From an uncultured Bacilli bacterium (GTDB lineage: Bacteria > Bacillota_I > Bacilli_A > RF39 > UBA660), in the NCBI GenBank assembly GCA_934095825.1, contig CAKOKQ010000004.1, positions 62,001-126,000 on the forward strand: DNA of 64,000 nt. Reading direction: 5' to 3'. A program made the translations under genes and the position numbers. The notes under the pieces were generated by a model. The model was not told the origin of the DNA, searched no databases, and saw only the letters and a program-made list of their open reading frames with translations. This document shows positions 1 to 8,593 of the stretch, in pieces; the first letter of the stretch is position 1; every line of letters begins with the position of its first letter.

Positions 1-889
1 TTTTAACTTTAGTCTGATAATTATAAATAATTATAAAGTTAGGAATAGAAAGTAAGGATTTATTATATAAAAGACAACCTACTAATATTAAACCTAAATC
101 TGTTAAAGCTCTAACATTGTTTTCCACATAACTATATAAGCGTCTGATATTCATTATATTGACTTGTTCATTAGTACTTTCTTCAATTTTGTTATAGGCT
201 TGTTTTAGCACACTATTACTAGCATTTAAAATCTTAATATCTCTAATACCGTGAACAATCTCGCTAGTAAGGCCAGTTTTGTTTTCTTGAATAACTTTTA
301 ATTTTTTTTGAACTTCGTATTGTTTAGCTAAACTTTTTTTGTTAATAAAATAGATTAAAACTGAGGTAATAATGGCATAAATAAAGAGGTATTTATTAAG
401 AATAAATATTGTAACTAAAACTCCAACATTGGTAATTATATAGGATAACCAATAAGCATATTCCATGAATAATCCGGCAATATCTTGCGTATCTTTATTT
501 AATCTATCAATAAATAAGCCAGAAGAATTTTTATCGATTTCTTGAACTTCTAAATTCAATATTTCTTTAGTTAAAGATTTTTGAATACTTATTAAAGTTT
601 TCTGATATATTTTTTGATAAAAGAAACCTTTAAAATAAACCATGGCATATAATAGTAAATTAATAAAAAAGACAATTATAGCCGATAAAATCAACTCATT
701 TATAATACCATTAGTAATATTTAAAATTACTTTAGCAGCCAACAGAGGCATTATGGTACTTATTATTGCCTCAACAATGCTAACTAAACCATATCCAATT
801 AGATTTAACCTTGCTTCTTTAATATATTTCCAAGTTCTTTTAACATTTAATTTGAAATTAACATTTTTATCGTTTTTAACATTTTTCAT
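1..889 (-). CDS. ABC transporter permease/ATPase, N-terminal membrane part (cut by window edge)
   Basis: A continuous minus-strand reading frame with no stop before the left edge, so only about 296 N-terminal residues are seen. After a basic cytosolic start (MKNVKNDKN) it shows several hydrophobic helices and the usual elements of the ABC exporter membrane domain: SGLFIDRLNKDT near residue 110 and GIRDIKILNA near residue 210, resembling the coupling-helix region of type 1 exporters. The ATP-binding cassette would lie outside the window. The start chosen is the ATG at 889, preceded by a weak GTGAG site; an in-frame ATG at 907 is possible. Substrate cannot be told. An AT-rich gap and a terminator separate it from the ZnuA-like gene upstream. 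Confidence 0.75.
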   Translation of the reverse strand, partial: MKNVKNDKNVNFKLNVKRTWKYIKEARLNLIGYGLVSIVEAIISTIMPLLAAKVILNITNGIINELILSAIIVFFINLLLYAMVYFKGFFYQKIYQKTLISIQKSLTKEILNLEVQEIDKNSSGLFIDRLNKDTQDIAGLFMEYAYWLSYIITNVGVLVTIFILNKYLFIYAIITSVLIYFINKKSLAKQYEVQKKLKVIQENKTGLTSEIVHGIRDIKILNASNSVLKQAYNKIEESTNEQVNIMNIRRLYSYVENNVRALTDLGLILVGCLLYNKSLLSIPNFIIIYNYQTKVK

Positions 890-924
890 ATTTAAACTCA
901 CTTTCATTACTTTATAATATAAAT

Positions 925-950
925 AGAAAACTGCTAGAATTATCTAACAG
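925..950 (-). terminator. Rho-independent terminator after the ZnuA-like gene
   Basis: An 8-bp stem (931-938 with 943-950, one G-T pair) with a TAAT loop is followed on the minus strand by TTTTC. It starts 9 bases past the stop of the ZnuA-like gene, so it separates that gene from the ABC exporter. Confidence 0.7.
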
Positions 951-958
951 TATTTATT

Positions 959-1825
959 TTATTCATTAGTAGTAGCTTCTCTTAAATTTCTTAAATATTC
1001 ATTCATGATAGAGAGATAATCATCACTATTTTCTCGCTCTTTACTATCTAAAGTATTCATCAAATTAACTTCTACAGTTTTAGCCTTATAATTTTTAGTT
1101 AAATCAGTAATAGTATCATTAGTTTCACCTTTTTTGATAAATAGAGTAGTATAAGTGCCATTTTTAAAATTATTTTTTAAATCCGTAGTAACATTTTTAC
1201 TATCTTCTAAAGATATAACAGTAAAACCATAATTTTCTAAATACTTTAAAGTATTAGTAGTTGTAATAATAGGTTTTTTACTAGAGGCGCCAATACTTCT
1301 TAAGTTAGCATCCATTAAAGATAAATCTTCTTGTAATTTTTTATAGTTAGTATCAATTGCTTGAATTAAATATTTACTATTAATAAAATCACTTAAATTG
1401 TTTTTAGTAGTAGTTGCTAGCATTAAATAGTTATTAGGGCTTAGCCAAAGTTCTTCTGAGGTTTTACCATATTCAATATTAAGGCCGTAACTAACATCAA
1501 TGATTTTCATATTGCGGTTTTGATTTAAAAAACTTCTGGCAATATTTTTTTCATCACTAAGACCATTATAAACAAATAAAGTATTTTTAGAGTAGTCGCT
1601 TATTTGTTTATCAGTAAGTTCATAGTTATTTACATCAACGCCACTGGGATAGATACTATCAATCCTAGAGTAAGAGCCATATAAACTTTTTACAATATAC
1701 TCAATTGGATAAGTACTAACAACAATACTAATATCTTCCATATCATCTCTTTTAAAACAGCCCGTAAGACTAAAAAGTCCTAGTAGTAAGCAAAATATTT
1801 TTAATAAATTTTTATGATTTTTCAT
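959..1825 (-). CDS. ZnuA/SBP_bac_9-like substrate-binding lipoprotein lacking the usual metal-binding histidines
   Basis: Lipoprotein signal peptide with lipobox LTGC (Cys about residue 23), then a fold-defining pattern of cluster A-I metal-binding proteins: VVSTYPIEYIVKSL, PSGVDVNNYELT and LWLSPNNYLMLA. In ordinary zinc/manganese binding proteins the second motif reads PHDYEPT and the third HVWLDP; here both positions lack His (Asn-Asn and Leu-Trp). Zinc binding in the classic way is therefore doubtful. No permease or ATPase partner of the Znu type is adjacent. The ATG at 1825 is chosen because AAGGAG lies just upstream; a longer frame from 1876 would overlap yidD and hide the signal peptide. 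It probably shares a transcript with yidD, 37 bases upstream. Confidence 0.75.
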   Translation of the reverse strand: MKNHKNLLKIFCLLLGLFSLTGCFKRDDMEDISIVVSTYPIEYIVKSLYGSYSRIDSIYPSGVDVNNYELTDKQISDYSKNTLFVYNGLSDEKNIARSFLNQNRNMKIIDVSYGLNIEYGKTSEELWLSPNNYLMLATTTKNNLSDFINSKYLIQAIDTNYKKLQEDLSLMDANLRSIGASSKKPIITTTNTLKYLENYGFTVISLEDSKNVTTDLKNNFKNGTYTTLFIKKGETNDTITDLTKNYKAKTVEVNLMNTLDSKERENSDDYLSIMNEYLRNLREATTNE

Positions 1826-1862
1826 TTTTTTCTCCTTTATATATATAATATAATAATTCATA

Positions 1863-2090
1863 TTAGTTATTTTCATTATTTAATATGGGGACAGGATCAT
1901 AGCCAAATTTTCCATACGGATGACACCTAAATAATCTTTTGATACCAAGTTTTAGACCAGTAAGTAGTCCATATCTAGTAATAGCTTCTTTCATATAATT
2001 AGAACAAGTTGGATAAAAGCGACATTGACTGTGAGTGGTTAGGGGTAAGGCTTGATAGATATCAATAAGTTTTAAAATTAAGTATTTCAT
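1863..2090 (-). CDS. yidD: Membrane protein insertion efficiency factor YidD
   Basis: 75 residues, the normal length. The family signature is complete: [10 protein letters not shown] followed by a Tyr/Gly-rich helix, then [17 protein letters not shown]. YidD is a small peripheral membrane protein that helps YidC/Oxa1 insert membrane proteins; in many bacteria it lies near rnpA and yidC, which are not seen here. The ATG at 2090 has GGTGAT just upstream. The gene leads a short minus-strand pair with the ZnuA-like lipoprotein gene. Confidence 0.92.
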   Translation of the reverse strand: MKYLILKLIDIYQALPLTTHSQCRFYPTCSNYMKEAITRYGLLTGLKLGIKRLFRCHPYGKFGYDPVPILNNENN

Positions 2091-2263
2091 ATCATCACCA
2101 AATTTATTTTACTATAATTTTAAAATTTAGTAAATATAGTTTCTAAATAATAAAGGGTTGATTTAATAAGACAAAAATGTTAGAAAAGTCTATTATATTA
2201 AAGAAAGTTATGGTATTATATTAGGCAATTGGAAAAATTTAAAACGATTGGAGATATGATAAT

Positions 2264-2890
2264 ATGATAAAACCTAAGGCAAGAAGACATTCAGAGGTAG
2301 TGCTAGCTAAATTTAAGAAAGATTATGCTACTTTGAGTATCCAGAAGCTTGATAATATTAAGAAAATGCAAAAACTTCTTACTAAGAAAAATGTTACTGA
2401 ATATTTTAATTTAATGAATGCTAATAAAAAGATAACTGAGGAACAACGAGTACTTTATAAGAAAATTAAAAATATTGAATACCAAAATTGCCAACATTTG
2501 TGGGTCAATGTGCCAAACTGGGATTTTTCTAATGAACAAGGAGAACCTATTGTCTGCAAGGTTATCTGCAAGGTTTGCCTTAAATGTGGTTTAAATGAAA
2601 ATGTGCTTTTAGAAAGTAAAACTGGAACTTACTTTTATAATTATGAAGATGAAGTAATGTATCAATTTATGCAAGGCTGGCACTATGAATATGGTTTAGT
2701 AGTTAATGAACCTGCTGATTTTAATGTTGCTAAAGAAGTTTATGCCAGAATAAAAGCAAATCATTTAGATATTGAAGATGAACAGGTTAAGAAATATATG
2801 GAAATTGCTTTACATAATATGAATCAGAAAATGCGAGATGAGGCAGGCGAGGAAAAAGTTTTAAAAAGATTATTTTCTAAAAAGGCTTAG
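2264..2890 (+). CDS. Cys-rich hypothetical protein, copy 1 of a tandem pair
   Basis: 208 residues, not recognised. The first 70 residues are basic and helical; the centre has a possible zinc site, Cys76-x-His78 then Cys98, Cys102, Cys105 and Cys108 (VCLKCG); the rest holds conserved aromatic stretches (GTYFYNYEDE, MYQFMQ, EVYARIKANH, KYMEIALHNM) shared with the next gene. It has no signal peptide or membrane helix, so it is probably cytosolic. Compared with copy 2 it carries a 12-base in-frame tandem duplication that repeats CKV before the CxxC. Start by GGAG about 9 bases upstream of ATG. A zinc-ribbon nucleic-acid or protein-binding role is possible but not shown. Confidence 0.7.
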   Translation: MIKPKARRHSEVVLAKFKKDYATLSIQKLDNIKKMQKLLTKKNVTEYFNLMNANKKITEEQRVLYKKIKNIEYQNCQHLWVNVPNWDFSNEQGEPIVCKVICKVCLKCGLNENVLLESKTGTYFYNYEDEVMYQFMQGWHYEYGLVVNEPADFNVAKEVYARIKANHLDIEDEQVKKYMEIALHNMNQKMRDEAGEEKVLKRLFSKKA

Positions 2891-3126
2891 ATAAGATATA
2901 ATTTTTTTTGTTACCGTTTAGAATAGATAAGAATTAAAATAGATTTATTTAGTCATTTTTAGTTAAATTTTACCGTAATTTCAAATAAATTAATAGACTT
3001 AAATTTAATTTCATTATCTTGTATGTGATTTTTAAGCGAAAATATTAGAAAAATCTATTATATTGAGAAAAGTTGTGATATTATATTAGGCAATTAAGAA
3101 GTTTTAAAACGATAGGATATGGTAAT

Positions 3127-3762
3127 ATGATAAAGCAATACGGTAATATGTTAAAATCTAAAGTAAGAAAACATCCAGAAATATGGTTACCTAAATTTAA
3201 GAAAGATTATGCAACTTTGAATGCTCAAAAGGATGACAATACTAAAAAAATACGAGAACTTCTTACCAATCCGGCTGTTGCTGAATATGCGAACTTGATT
3301 GGCACTAATCAAAAGATAACTGCGGACCAACATCGACTTTATAAGAAAATTAAAATGTGTGAATATCTTGATTGCAAACATTTGTGGATTAATGTAGTTA
3401 GCTGGAATTTTGATGATGAAGAAGACAAGCCTATTATTTGTCAGGCTTGTCTTAAGTGTGGCTTGGACGAAAGTGTGATTTTAAAAAGCAAATCCGGAAC
3501 TTATTTTTACTCCTATGAAGATGAAATAATGTATCAATTTATGCAGAACTATCATTATAAACATGGCTTAGCAATTGATGATACTGTACAGTTAATTGTT
3601 GCTAGAGAAGTTTATGCCAGAATAAAAGCGAATCATCCAGATATAGAAGAAAGCCAAATGAAAAAATATATGGAAATTGCTTTGCATAATATGGATATGC
3701 GTTTTAAAAAGCAAGGTTATGTTGGTGAAGAAAAAGTTTTGAAAAGATTATTTCCCAAATAG
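3127..3762 (+). CDS. Cys-rich hypothetical protein, copy 2 of a tandem pair
   Basis: 211 residues, paralogous to the preceding gene along its whole length (for example KFKKDYATL, YKKIK, GTYFY, EVYARIKANH, KYMEIALHNMD, GEEKVLKRLF). The putative metal site is Cys83-x-His85 and Cys105-x2-Cys108-x2-Cys111, without the extra CKV insertion of copy 1. The ATG at 3127 has AGGAT upstream; residue Met8 (3148) lines up with Met1 of copy 1, so a seven-residue N-terminal extension has apparently been gained by repetition of a short GGTAATATG-like sequence at the start. Function unknown. Confidence 0.7.
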   Translation: MIKQYGNMLKSKVRKHPEIWLPKFKKDYATLNAQKDDNTKKIRELLTNPAVAEYANLIGTNQKITADQHRLYKKIKMCEYLDCKHLWINVVSWNFDDEEDKPIICQACLKCGLDESVILKSKSGTYFYSYEDEIMYQFMQNYHYKHGLAIDDTVQLIVAREVYARIKANHPDIEESQMKKYMEIALHNMDMRFKKQGYVGEEKVLKRLFPK

Positions 3763-3808
3763 TATTTGATGGAGGCAATAATCTTTTTTATATTTTGAAC
3801 CGTTTTTC

Positions 3809-3837
3809 TTGGACTTTTTAGCTTTATTTGCTATAAT
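3809..3837 (+). promoter_or_regulatory. Promoter of rnc-smc
   Basis: TTGGAC (3809-3814), 17-base spacer, TATAAT (3832-3837), 16 bases before the rnc start codon. This is a close match to the housekeeping sigma-A pattern. Confidence 0.75.
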
Positions 3838-3853
3838 GAGTTAGGTGATAAAA

Positions 3854-4507
3854 ATGAACTTTTTAGAAAAATATAATATTGATATAGAAGATAAAGAATT
3901 ACTTTTAACAAGTCTTACTCATACTAGTTATGCTAATGAACATAATGTTACTTCTTATGAAAGACTAGAGTTTTTAGGAGATAGTGTTTTACAGTTAATT
4001 GTCAGTGAATATTTATATAGTAATACTTCCCTAAAAGAGGGAGCTATGTCCAAAATGCGTGCTAGTTTTGTTTGCGAGAGTGCCTTAGCAAGTTATGCTA
4101 AAGAAATAGGTTATATTCCTTATATTAGAGTAGGACATGGGCAACTACATGATATCAATGATACGATTATTGCCGATATTTTTGAGGCAATCTTAGGCTG
4201 TATTTATTTAGAAAGTGGTTTTACTGTAGCTAAAGATTATGTTTATAAAACTGTTATTCCCCATATTAAACATCATGAAATTTATTTAACCGATTATAAG
4301 AGTGCTTTACAAGAAGCAACTCAGATGGATAAGAAAACCTTAGAATATAATGTTATTAATGAGACCGGTCCAGCTCATGATAAAACTTATGAAGTAGAAG
4401 TTAAAATTGATAATATTGTTTATGGTAAAGGGATGGGCAAAAGTAAAAAAGAAGCCGAGCAAATGGCCGCTAAAGATGCCCTAAGTAAAAAGGTAAGTAA
4501 CAAGTAG
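3854..4507 (+). CDS. rnc: Ribonuclease III
   Basis: 217 residues. Double-strand-specific endoribonuclease that matures rRNA and other structured RNAs. The family signature ERLEFLGDSVL is at residues 37-47, with the second acidic cluster DIFEAILG at about 108-115; together they supply the metal-binding Glu and Asp residues. A double-stranded RNA-binding domain occupies about residues 150-217 and ends with the typical GKSKKEAEQMAAKDAL helix. The ATG at 3854 follows AGGTGAT; a GTG at 3845 sits inside that ribosome-binding site and is rejected. rnc followed by smc is a classic Firmicutes order and both probably come from the promoter at 3809. Confidence 0.95.
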   Translation: MNFLEKYNIDIEDKELLLTSLTHTSYANEHNVTSYERLEFLGDSVLQLIVSEYLYSNTSLKEGAMSKMRASFVCESALASYAKEIGYIPYIRVGHGQLHDINDTIIADIFEAILGCIYLESGFTVAKDYVYKTVIPHIKHHEIYLTDYKSALQEATQMDKKTLEYNVINETGPAHDKTYEVEVKIDNIVYGKGMGKSKKEAEQMAAKDALSKKVSNK

Positions 4508-4519
4508 TGGGAGTATTTT

Positions 4520-7477
4520 ATGTATTTAAAAAGTATTAAAGCAGTGGGGTTTAAATCGTTTGCAGATAAAATAGAACTAGATATTAAAGATGGTATTACT
4601 TGTATTGTTGGGCCAAACGGATCGGGCAAAAGTAATATTTTAGATGCTGTTAAATGGGTTTTAGGGGAACAATCCGTTAAGACTTTGCGTGGTACTGGTT
4701 CAATGAGTGATGTTATTTTTAATGGGTCTAAAAGTCGCAGTCCCATGTCGAGAGCTAGTGTTGCCTTAACTATTGATAACAGTAATCATTATCTAAAAAG
4801 TGAATTTAATGAAATTGAAGTAAAAAGAGTAGTTTATCGAACCGGTGAAAATGAGTATTATCTAAATAATACGAAAGTAAGACTTAAAGATATAACTGAC
4901 CTTTTTATTGATAGTGGGGCTTCTCGTGATGCTTATAACATTATTTCCCAAGGAACAGTTGAAGATATTGTTAGCAGTAAACCCGAAGCCAGAAGAGTAA
5001 TCATTGAAGAGGCGGCAGGAGTTTTAAAATACAAAAAACATAAAGAAGAGTCGTTACGAAAGCTAGAAAAAACCAAGGATAATTTAGATACAATTAATTT
5101 ACTTATAAATGAGTTAGAAACCTCTCTAGAGCCTCTTCGCATTCAATCAATAAAGGCTAAAAAATTTAATGAATATAAAGATAATTTAAAAAATTTAGAA
5201 ATAGCTTTAATAGTTAATGATATTAAAAAAATCAATTTAGAATACAACAAATTAAAGACTCGTAATGAAGAATTAAAAAGTTTAATTGAAGAATTAACAG
5301 CTAAGATAAATAAAGATACAGCTACTTTAGAAGTTAATAAATTAAGCAATTTAGAAGTAGAAGGAACTTTAAATAAATTAAATCAAAATTTAGTTGAATT
5401 AGAGCGAGAAATTGCCGAGACTAATGCTAAAAAGACCATGATTTTAGAGCGTAAAAAGCTTAATAGTAATAATGATGTTACTCTAAATAATGTTTTAAAT
5501 TTAAAAGAAGAAATATTAAGCATTGGCAAAAACATTAATTCATTAGAAGAAGAAATAAAGACTTTAAATAGTAAAAAAGAAAAATTAAAAACTAATATGG
5601 ATTCCATTGATAATGAAGAATTAATCTTAAGAAAAAATTATGTTACTGAATCTAATGAATATAACCGTAAGAATAAAGAATTATTAGAGCTTAATAACAG
5701 AATAGATATTTTAAATAATAATATTTTAAATGAAGTAAATGTACCATTACCAGTTAAATCTATTTTAAATAATCCTAGATTAAAGGGTATTTATAATACA
5801 GTTGGTAAACTTCTTACTTTTGATGATATTTATATGAGCGCTATAGAGATGACTCTAGGAGCTAGCCTAAATTATTTAGTAGTTGATAATGAGACCTCAG
5901 TTAAACAAGCTATTAATTATCTAAAAGAACAGAGATTAGGTAGAGCTACCTTTTTACCGCTTAATATCATTAAACCAAAATATCTAGATAGTAGTGTTGA
6001 AGAGACTTTAAAAAATACTTCTGGTTTTGTGGATACCGCAATTAACTTAGTAAAATATGATTCAGCTTATGATGATATTATGCGAAATTTACTAGCAACT
6101 ACGATTGTTGTTAAAGATATTGATGCCTTAAATAATATAGCTAAACGCTTAAATTATAAATATAAAGTTGTTTCTTTAGATGGTGATATTTCTTATGCTG
6201 GAGGTTCTATCAGCGGTGGTGCTAAGAAAAATAGTAATAGTATCTTAAAAGATCGTTATGAATTAACTAAATTAGAAACTAATAAAGTTAATTTAGAAAC
6301 AAGTATTAGAGTAATTGAGACAAAGATAAATTCCTTAAATCAAGAACAAGAAGAAATGATACTTAAGAAAAATAAATTAAATAATGAATATATTGAGTTA
6401 AAAGAAACTATTAATCGCAAAAATATTAGTCTAAGTGAGCTTCAAAATAATTATAAAGATAAAGAGACGACGATTAAAAATAATGAAGCTATTTTAAATA
6501 ATACTGTTGATATTGAACTTGATAATATTTTAAAGAGTTATTATGAATTAAATGGTCGTAAAGATAACCTTTTAAGAACAATTAAAGATTATAAAGAAAA
6601 ATTAGAAACAGCTCGTGGGGATTTAGCTGAATTAGAACTTAATATTAAAAATAAAAATCGAGATTTAAATAAATATAATAGTGAATTTAATAGTAACGAA
6701 GTTATTTTAGGTAAATATGATGTTAAGTTAGATAATTATTTGTTAACTTTAAATGAAGAATATACAATGACTTATGAGAAAGCTTTGCGGGAAGTTGATA
6801 CAAATATCGATATTGAAACCACTAGACTACAAGTAAGTAAGCTAAAGAGTAGTATTAAAGAACTAGGTGAAGTAAACTTAGGCAGTATCGCTGAGTTTGA
6901 ACGCGTTAATGAAAGATATACATTCTTAACAACGCAAAAAACAGATTTAGTAAAATCGATAGAAGAGTTAGAAACCGCTATAGCTTCTTTAGATGAAATT
7001 ATGAAAGAACGCTTTAAAGCTACTTTTGAAGCTGTTAATACAGAATTTCAAAAAGTATTTAAAATCTTATTTAGAGGTGGCGAAGGTCATTTAGAATTAA
7101 CTGATAAGGATAATCTATTAGAAACAGGCGTCGAAATTATTGCCCAGCCACCGGGGAAGAAACTAAGTTCCATAACCCTTTTCTCAGGTGGCGAAAGGAC
7201 TTTAACGGCGATATCATTATTATTTGCTATTTTAAATGTTAAGACTGTGCCATTTGTTATTTTAGATGAAGTCGAAGCTGCCCTAGATGAAGCTAATGTT
7301 GATGTGTTTGGTAAATACCTAGAAACTAGAAAAGATAAATCACAATTTATAATTATTACCCATAAGAAGAGAACAATGGAATATGCTGATACTTTGTATG
7401 GCATTACTATGCAAGAAGAAGGTGTTTCTAAATTAGTAAGTGTTCGTATGGAAGATAATGAAACTAAGGATAACTAG
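4520..7477 (+). CDS. smc: Chromosome segregation ATPase SMC
   Basis: 985 residues. Condensin subunit that compacts and separates the chromosome together with ScpA and ScpB (not in this window). The N-terminal head has Walker A GPNGSGKSN at 31-39; long coiled coils flank a hinge at about 415-570 that ends in GGSISGGAKK; the C-terminal head has the ABC signature LFSGGE near 887 and Walker B VILDEVEAALD near 912-922. It is about 200 residues shorter than Bacillus subtilis SMC (1186), the loss lying in the coiled-coil arms, while both heads and hinge are intact. It follows rnc by 12 bases. Confidence 0.96.
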   Translation: MYLKSIKAVGFKSFADKIELDIKDGITCIVGPNGSGKSNILDAVKWVLGEQSVKTLRGTGSMSDVIFNGSKSRSPMSRASVALTIDNSNHYLKSEFNEIEVKRVVYRTGENEYYLNNTKVRLKDITDLFIDSGASRDAYNIISQGTVEDIVSSKPEARRVIIEEAAGVLKYKKHKEESLRKLEKTKDNLDTINLLINELETSLEPLRIQSIKAKKFNEYKDNLKNLEIALIVNDIKKINLEYNKLKTRNEELKSLIEELTAKINKDTATLEVNKLSNLEVEGTLNKLNQNLVELEREIAETNAKKTMILERKKLNSNNDVTLNNVLNLKEEILSIGKNINSLEEEIKTLNSKKEKLKTNMDSIDNEELILRKNYVTESNEYNRKNKELLELNNRIDILNNNILNEVNVPLPVKSILNNPRLKGIYNTVGKLLTFDDIYMSAIEMTLGASLNYLVVDNETSVKQAINYLKEQRLGRATFLPLNIIKPKYLDSSVEETLKNTSGFVDTAINLVKYDSAYDDIMRNLLATTIVVKDIDALNNIAKRLNYKYKVVSLDGDISYAGGSISGGAKKNSNSILKDRYELTKLETNKVNLETSIRVIETKINSLNQEQEEMILKKNKLNNEYIELKETINRKNISLSELQNNYKDKETTIKNNEAILNNTVDIELDNILKSYYELNGRKDNLLRTIKDYKEKLETARGDLAELELNIKNKNRDLNKYNSEFNSNEVILGKYDVKLDNYLLTLNEEYTMTYEKALREVDTNIDIETTRLQVSKLKSSIKELGEVNLGSIAEFERVNERYTFLTTQKTDLVKSIEELETAIASLDEIMKERFKATFEAVNTEFQKVFKILFRGGEGHLELTDKDNLLETGVEIIAQPPGKKLSSITLFSGGERTLTAISLLFAILNVKTVPFVILDEVEAALDEANVDVFGKYLETRKDKSQFIIITHKKRTMEYADTLYGITMQEEGVSKLVSVRMEDNETKDN

Positions 7478-7497
7478 TCAAAATGCTAGTTATTTTT
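7471..7497 (+). terminator. Terminator after smc
   Basis: A 7-bp perfect stem TAACTAG/CTAGTTA (7471-7477 with 7486-7492) followed by TTTTT. It overlaps the smc stop codon and closes the rnc-smc operon. Confidence 0.8.
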
Positions 7498-7550
7498 AGT
7501 AGCACATTATTTAAAGTTTTGCTATAATTTTATTAGAAAGGTTTGATAAT

Positions 7551-8027
7551 ATGCTGTTATACCATGGAAGCAATATGCTTGTTAATAAGCCAGAAATAAT
7601 TGAAAGTGAAAGAACTTTGGATTTTGGCAAAGGATTTTATTTAACGACTAGTTTAGAACAGGCCAAAAAATGGGCGATTTTGACTACATCTAGAAGAAAA
7701 GAAGGAACACCTACTGTTAGTGTCTTTGAAATTCAAGATAAAGTAGATTTAAAAGTTTTAAAATTTAATGGACCAGATAAAGCTTGGCTGGAATTTGTAA
7801 CAAGCAATAGGAAAAATAAAAATTATAAGAATGATTATGATTTGATAATTGGACCGGTTGCTAACGATAATACAATGCCAGTAATAAATCTTTATATAAA
7901 TGGTGTTTATAATGAGGAAGAAGCCTTAAAAAGACTTTTGCCACAAAAATTAAAAGACCAAGTTGTCTTTAAAAATGATAGAGCATTAAAATATTTAGAC
8001 TTCAGGGAGAAGATTATTTATGAATAA
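7551..8027 (+). CDS. DUF3990-domain protein, ADP-ribosyltransferase-like toxin candidate
   Basis: 158 residues. It has the DUF3990 pattern: LYHGSNM at the start, then [19 protein letters not shown] near residue 25-43, SVFEI near 62 and a late [12 protein letters not shown]. The HG...GFYxT arrangement resembles ADP-ribosyltransferase folds, for which such domains have been proposed as toxins or modifiers. A candidate TATAAT lies at 7523-7528 and AAAGG precedes the ATG. It is the first of three tightly packed genes (8-base overlaps to the next two), a layout typical of toxin-antitoxin-like modules. The target and activity are not known from sequence. Confidence 0.75.
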   Translation: MLLYHGSNMLVNKPEIIESERTLDFGKGFYLTTSLEQAKKWAILTTSRRKEGTPTVSVFEIQDKVDLKVLKFNGPDKAWLEFVTSNRKNKNYKNDYDLIIGPVANDNTMPVINLYINGVYNEEEALKRLLPQKLKDQVVFKNDRALKYLDFREKIIYE

Positions 8028-8271
8028 GTTAGATAGTGAAGAATTATTTCTGTATGATAGAGAAATAGTAAAATTAATAAATGAAAAATATAATATTTCT
8101 TTTATGGAAGCCTTTAAAAATTTTATTAATTCAGAAACTTATAAAATGTTAGAAAATAAAAATTTAGCAATGAATTATTTTTCAACTTTAGCAATATTTG
8201 ATATGTGGGAAGCTGAAAAAGTTACGGGTAGTCCTCTTAATTCAGTGTATTTGAGGAATAATTATGAATAA
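8020..8271 (+). CDS. Small hypothetical protein in the DUF3990/DUF3791 module
   Basis: 83 residues, mostly helical and acidic, unrecognised. It overlaps the DUF3990 gene by 8 bases at its start (ATG with GGGAGAAG upstream) and the following gene by 8 bases at its end, so the three proteins are almost certainly co-translated. By position it could be an antitoxin or accessory subunit of the module, but no DNA-binding motif is evident. Confidence 0.65.
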   Translation: MNKLDSEELFLYDREIVKLINEKYNISFMEAFKNFINSETYKMLENKNLAMNYFSTLAIFDMWEAEKVTGSPLNSVYLRNNYE

Positions 8272-8470
8272 GGAAACAGAATTTTTTATCTATTTGTTAG
8301 AAAAGTATGCCGAATATAAAAAAATATCTACTACAGATGTTTTAAATACATTAGAACAGCTTGATTTAACCAATTTTATTTATAATATGTATGAAAGGTA
8401 TCATACGGAAGCTATCGAAAATGCTTTTAAAGATATAGATGATTTAATTAAAGAACAAAAAAGTAACTAG
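8264..8470 (+). CDS. DUF3791-domain protein
   Basis: 68 residues. The pattern FFIYLLEKYAEYKKIS followed by Asp-Val-Leu and Y(N)MYERYHTEAIENAF fits DUF3791, a small helical family that is repeatedly encoded beside DUF3990 proteins in gut Firmicutes. This makes it the likely partner, perhaps the antitoxin, of the DUF3990 protein two genes upstream. The ATG overlaps the end of the 83-residue gene (ATGAATAA). A strong terminator begins at its stop codon. Confidence 0.7.
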   Translation: MNKETEFFIYLLEKYAEYKKISTTDVLNTLEQLDLTNFIYNMYERYHTEAIENAFKDIDDLIKEQKSN

Positions 8471-8525
8471 TTTAAGATGAAATGTTAGCACTAATTGGTT
8501 TCATATCTAAGAAACTAGTTTTTTT
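8465..8525 (+). terminator. Terminator after the DUF3990/DUF3791 module
   Basis: Long stem: AACTAGTTT (8465-8473) with AAACTAGTT (8512-8520), and an inner ATGAAA/TTTCAT (477-482 with 499-504 of the 8000s), followed by a T run. It isolates the three-gene module from the downstream gene. Confidence 0.85.
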
Positions 8526-8593
8526 GTTTTTTCAAATCTAATATTATGTTAGAATATTGATAGATAGTTTAGTAAGGTAAAGGGTTGGATAGT

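Larger units (their letters stand above)
2178..3762 (+). repeat. Tandem gene duplication including the upstream region
   Basis: Two units follow each other: upstream block 2178-2263 with gene 2264-2890, and upstream block about 3043-3126 with gene 3127-3762. The upstream blocks match closely, sharing for example TCTATTATATT, TATTATATTAGGCAATT and TTTTAAAACGAT. The copied unit therefore carried its promoter and ribosome-binding region as well as the coding sequence. Confidence 0.85.

Noticed and set aside
642..917. Plus-strand frame of 91 residues
   Set aside because: It is antisense to the ABC exporter gene, is low in complexity and lacks a ribosome site.
7087..7404. Minus-strand frame of 105 residues inside smc
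   Set aside because: Shadow of the conserved smc head domain; no start signals.
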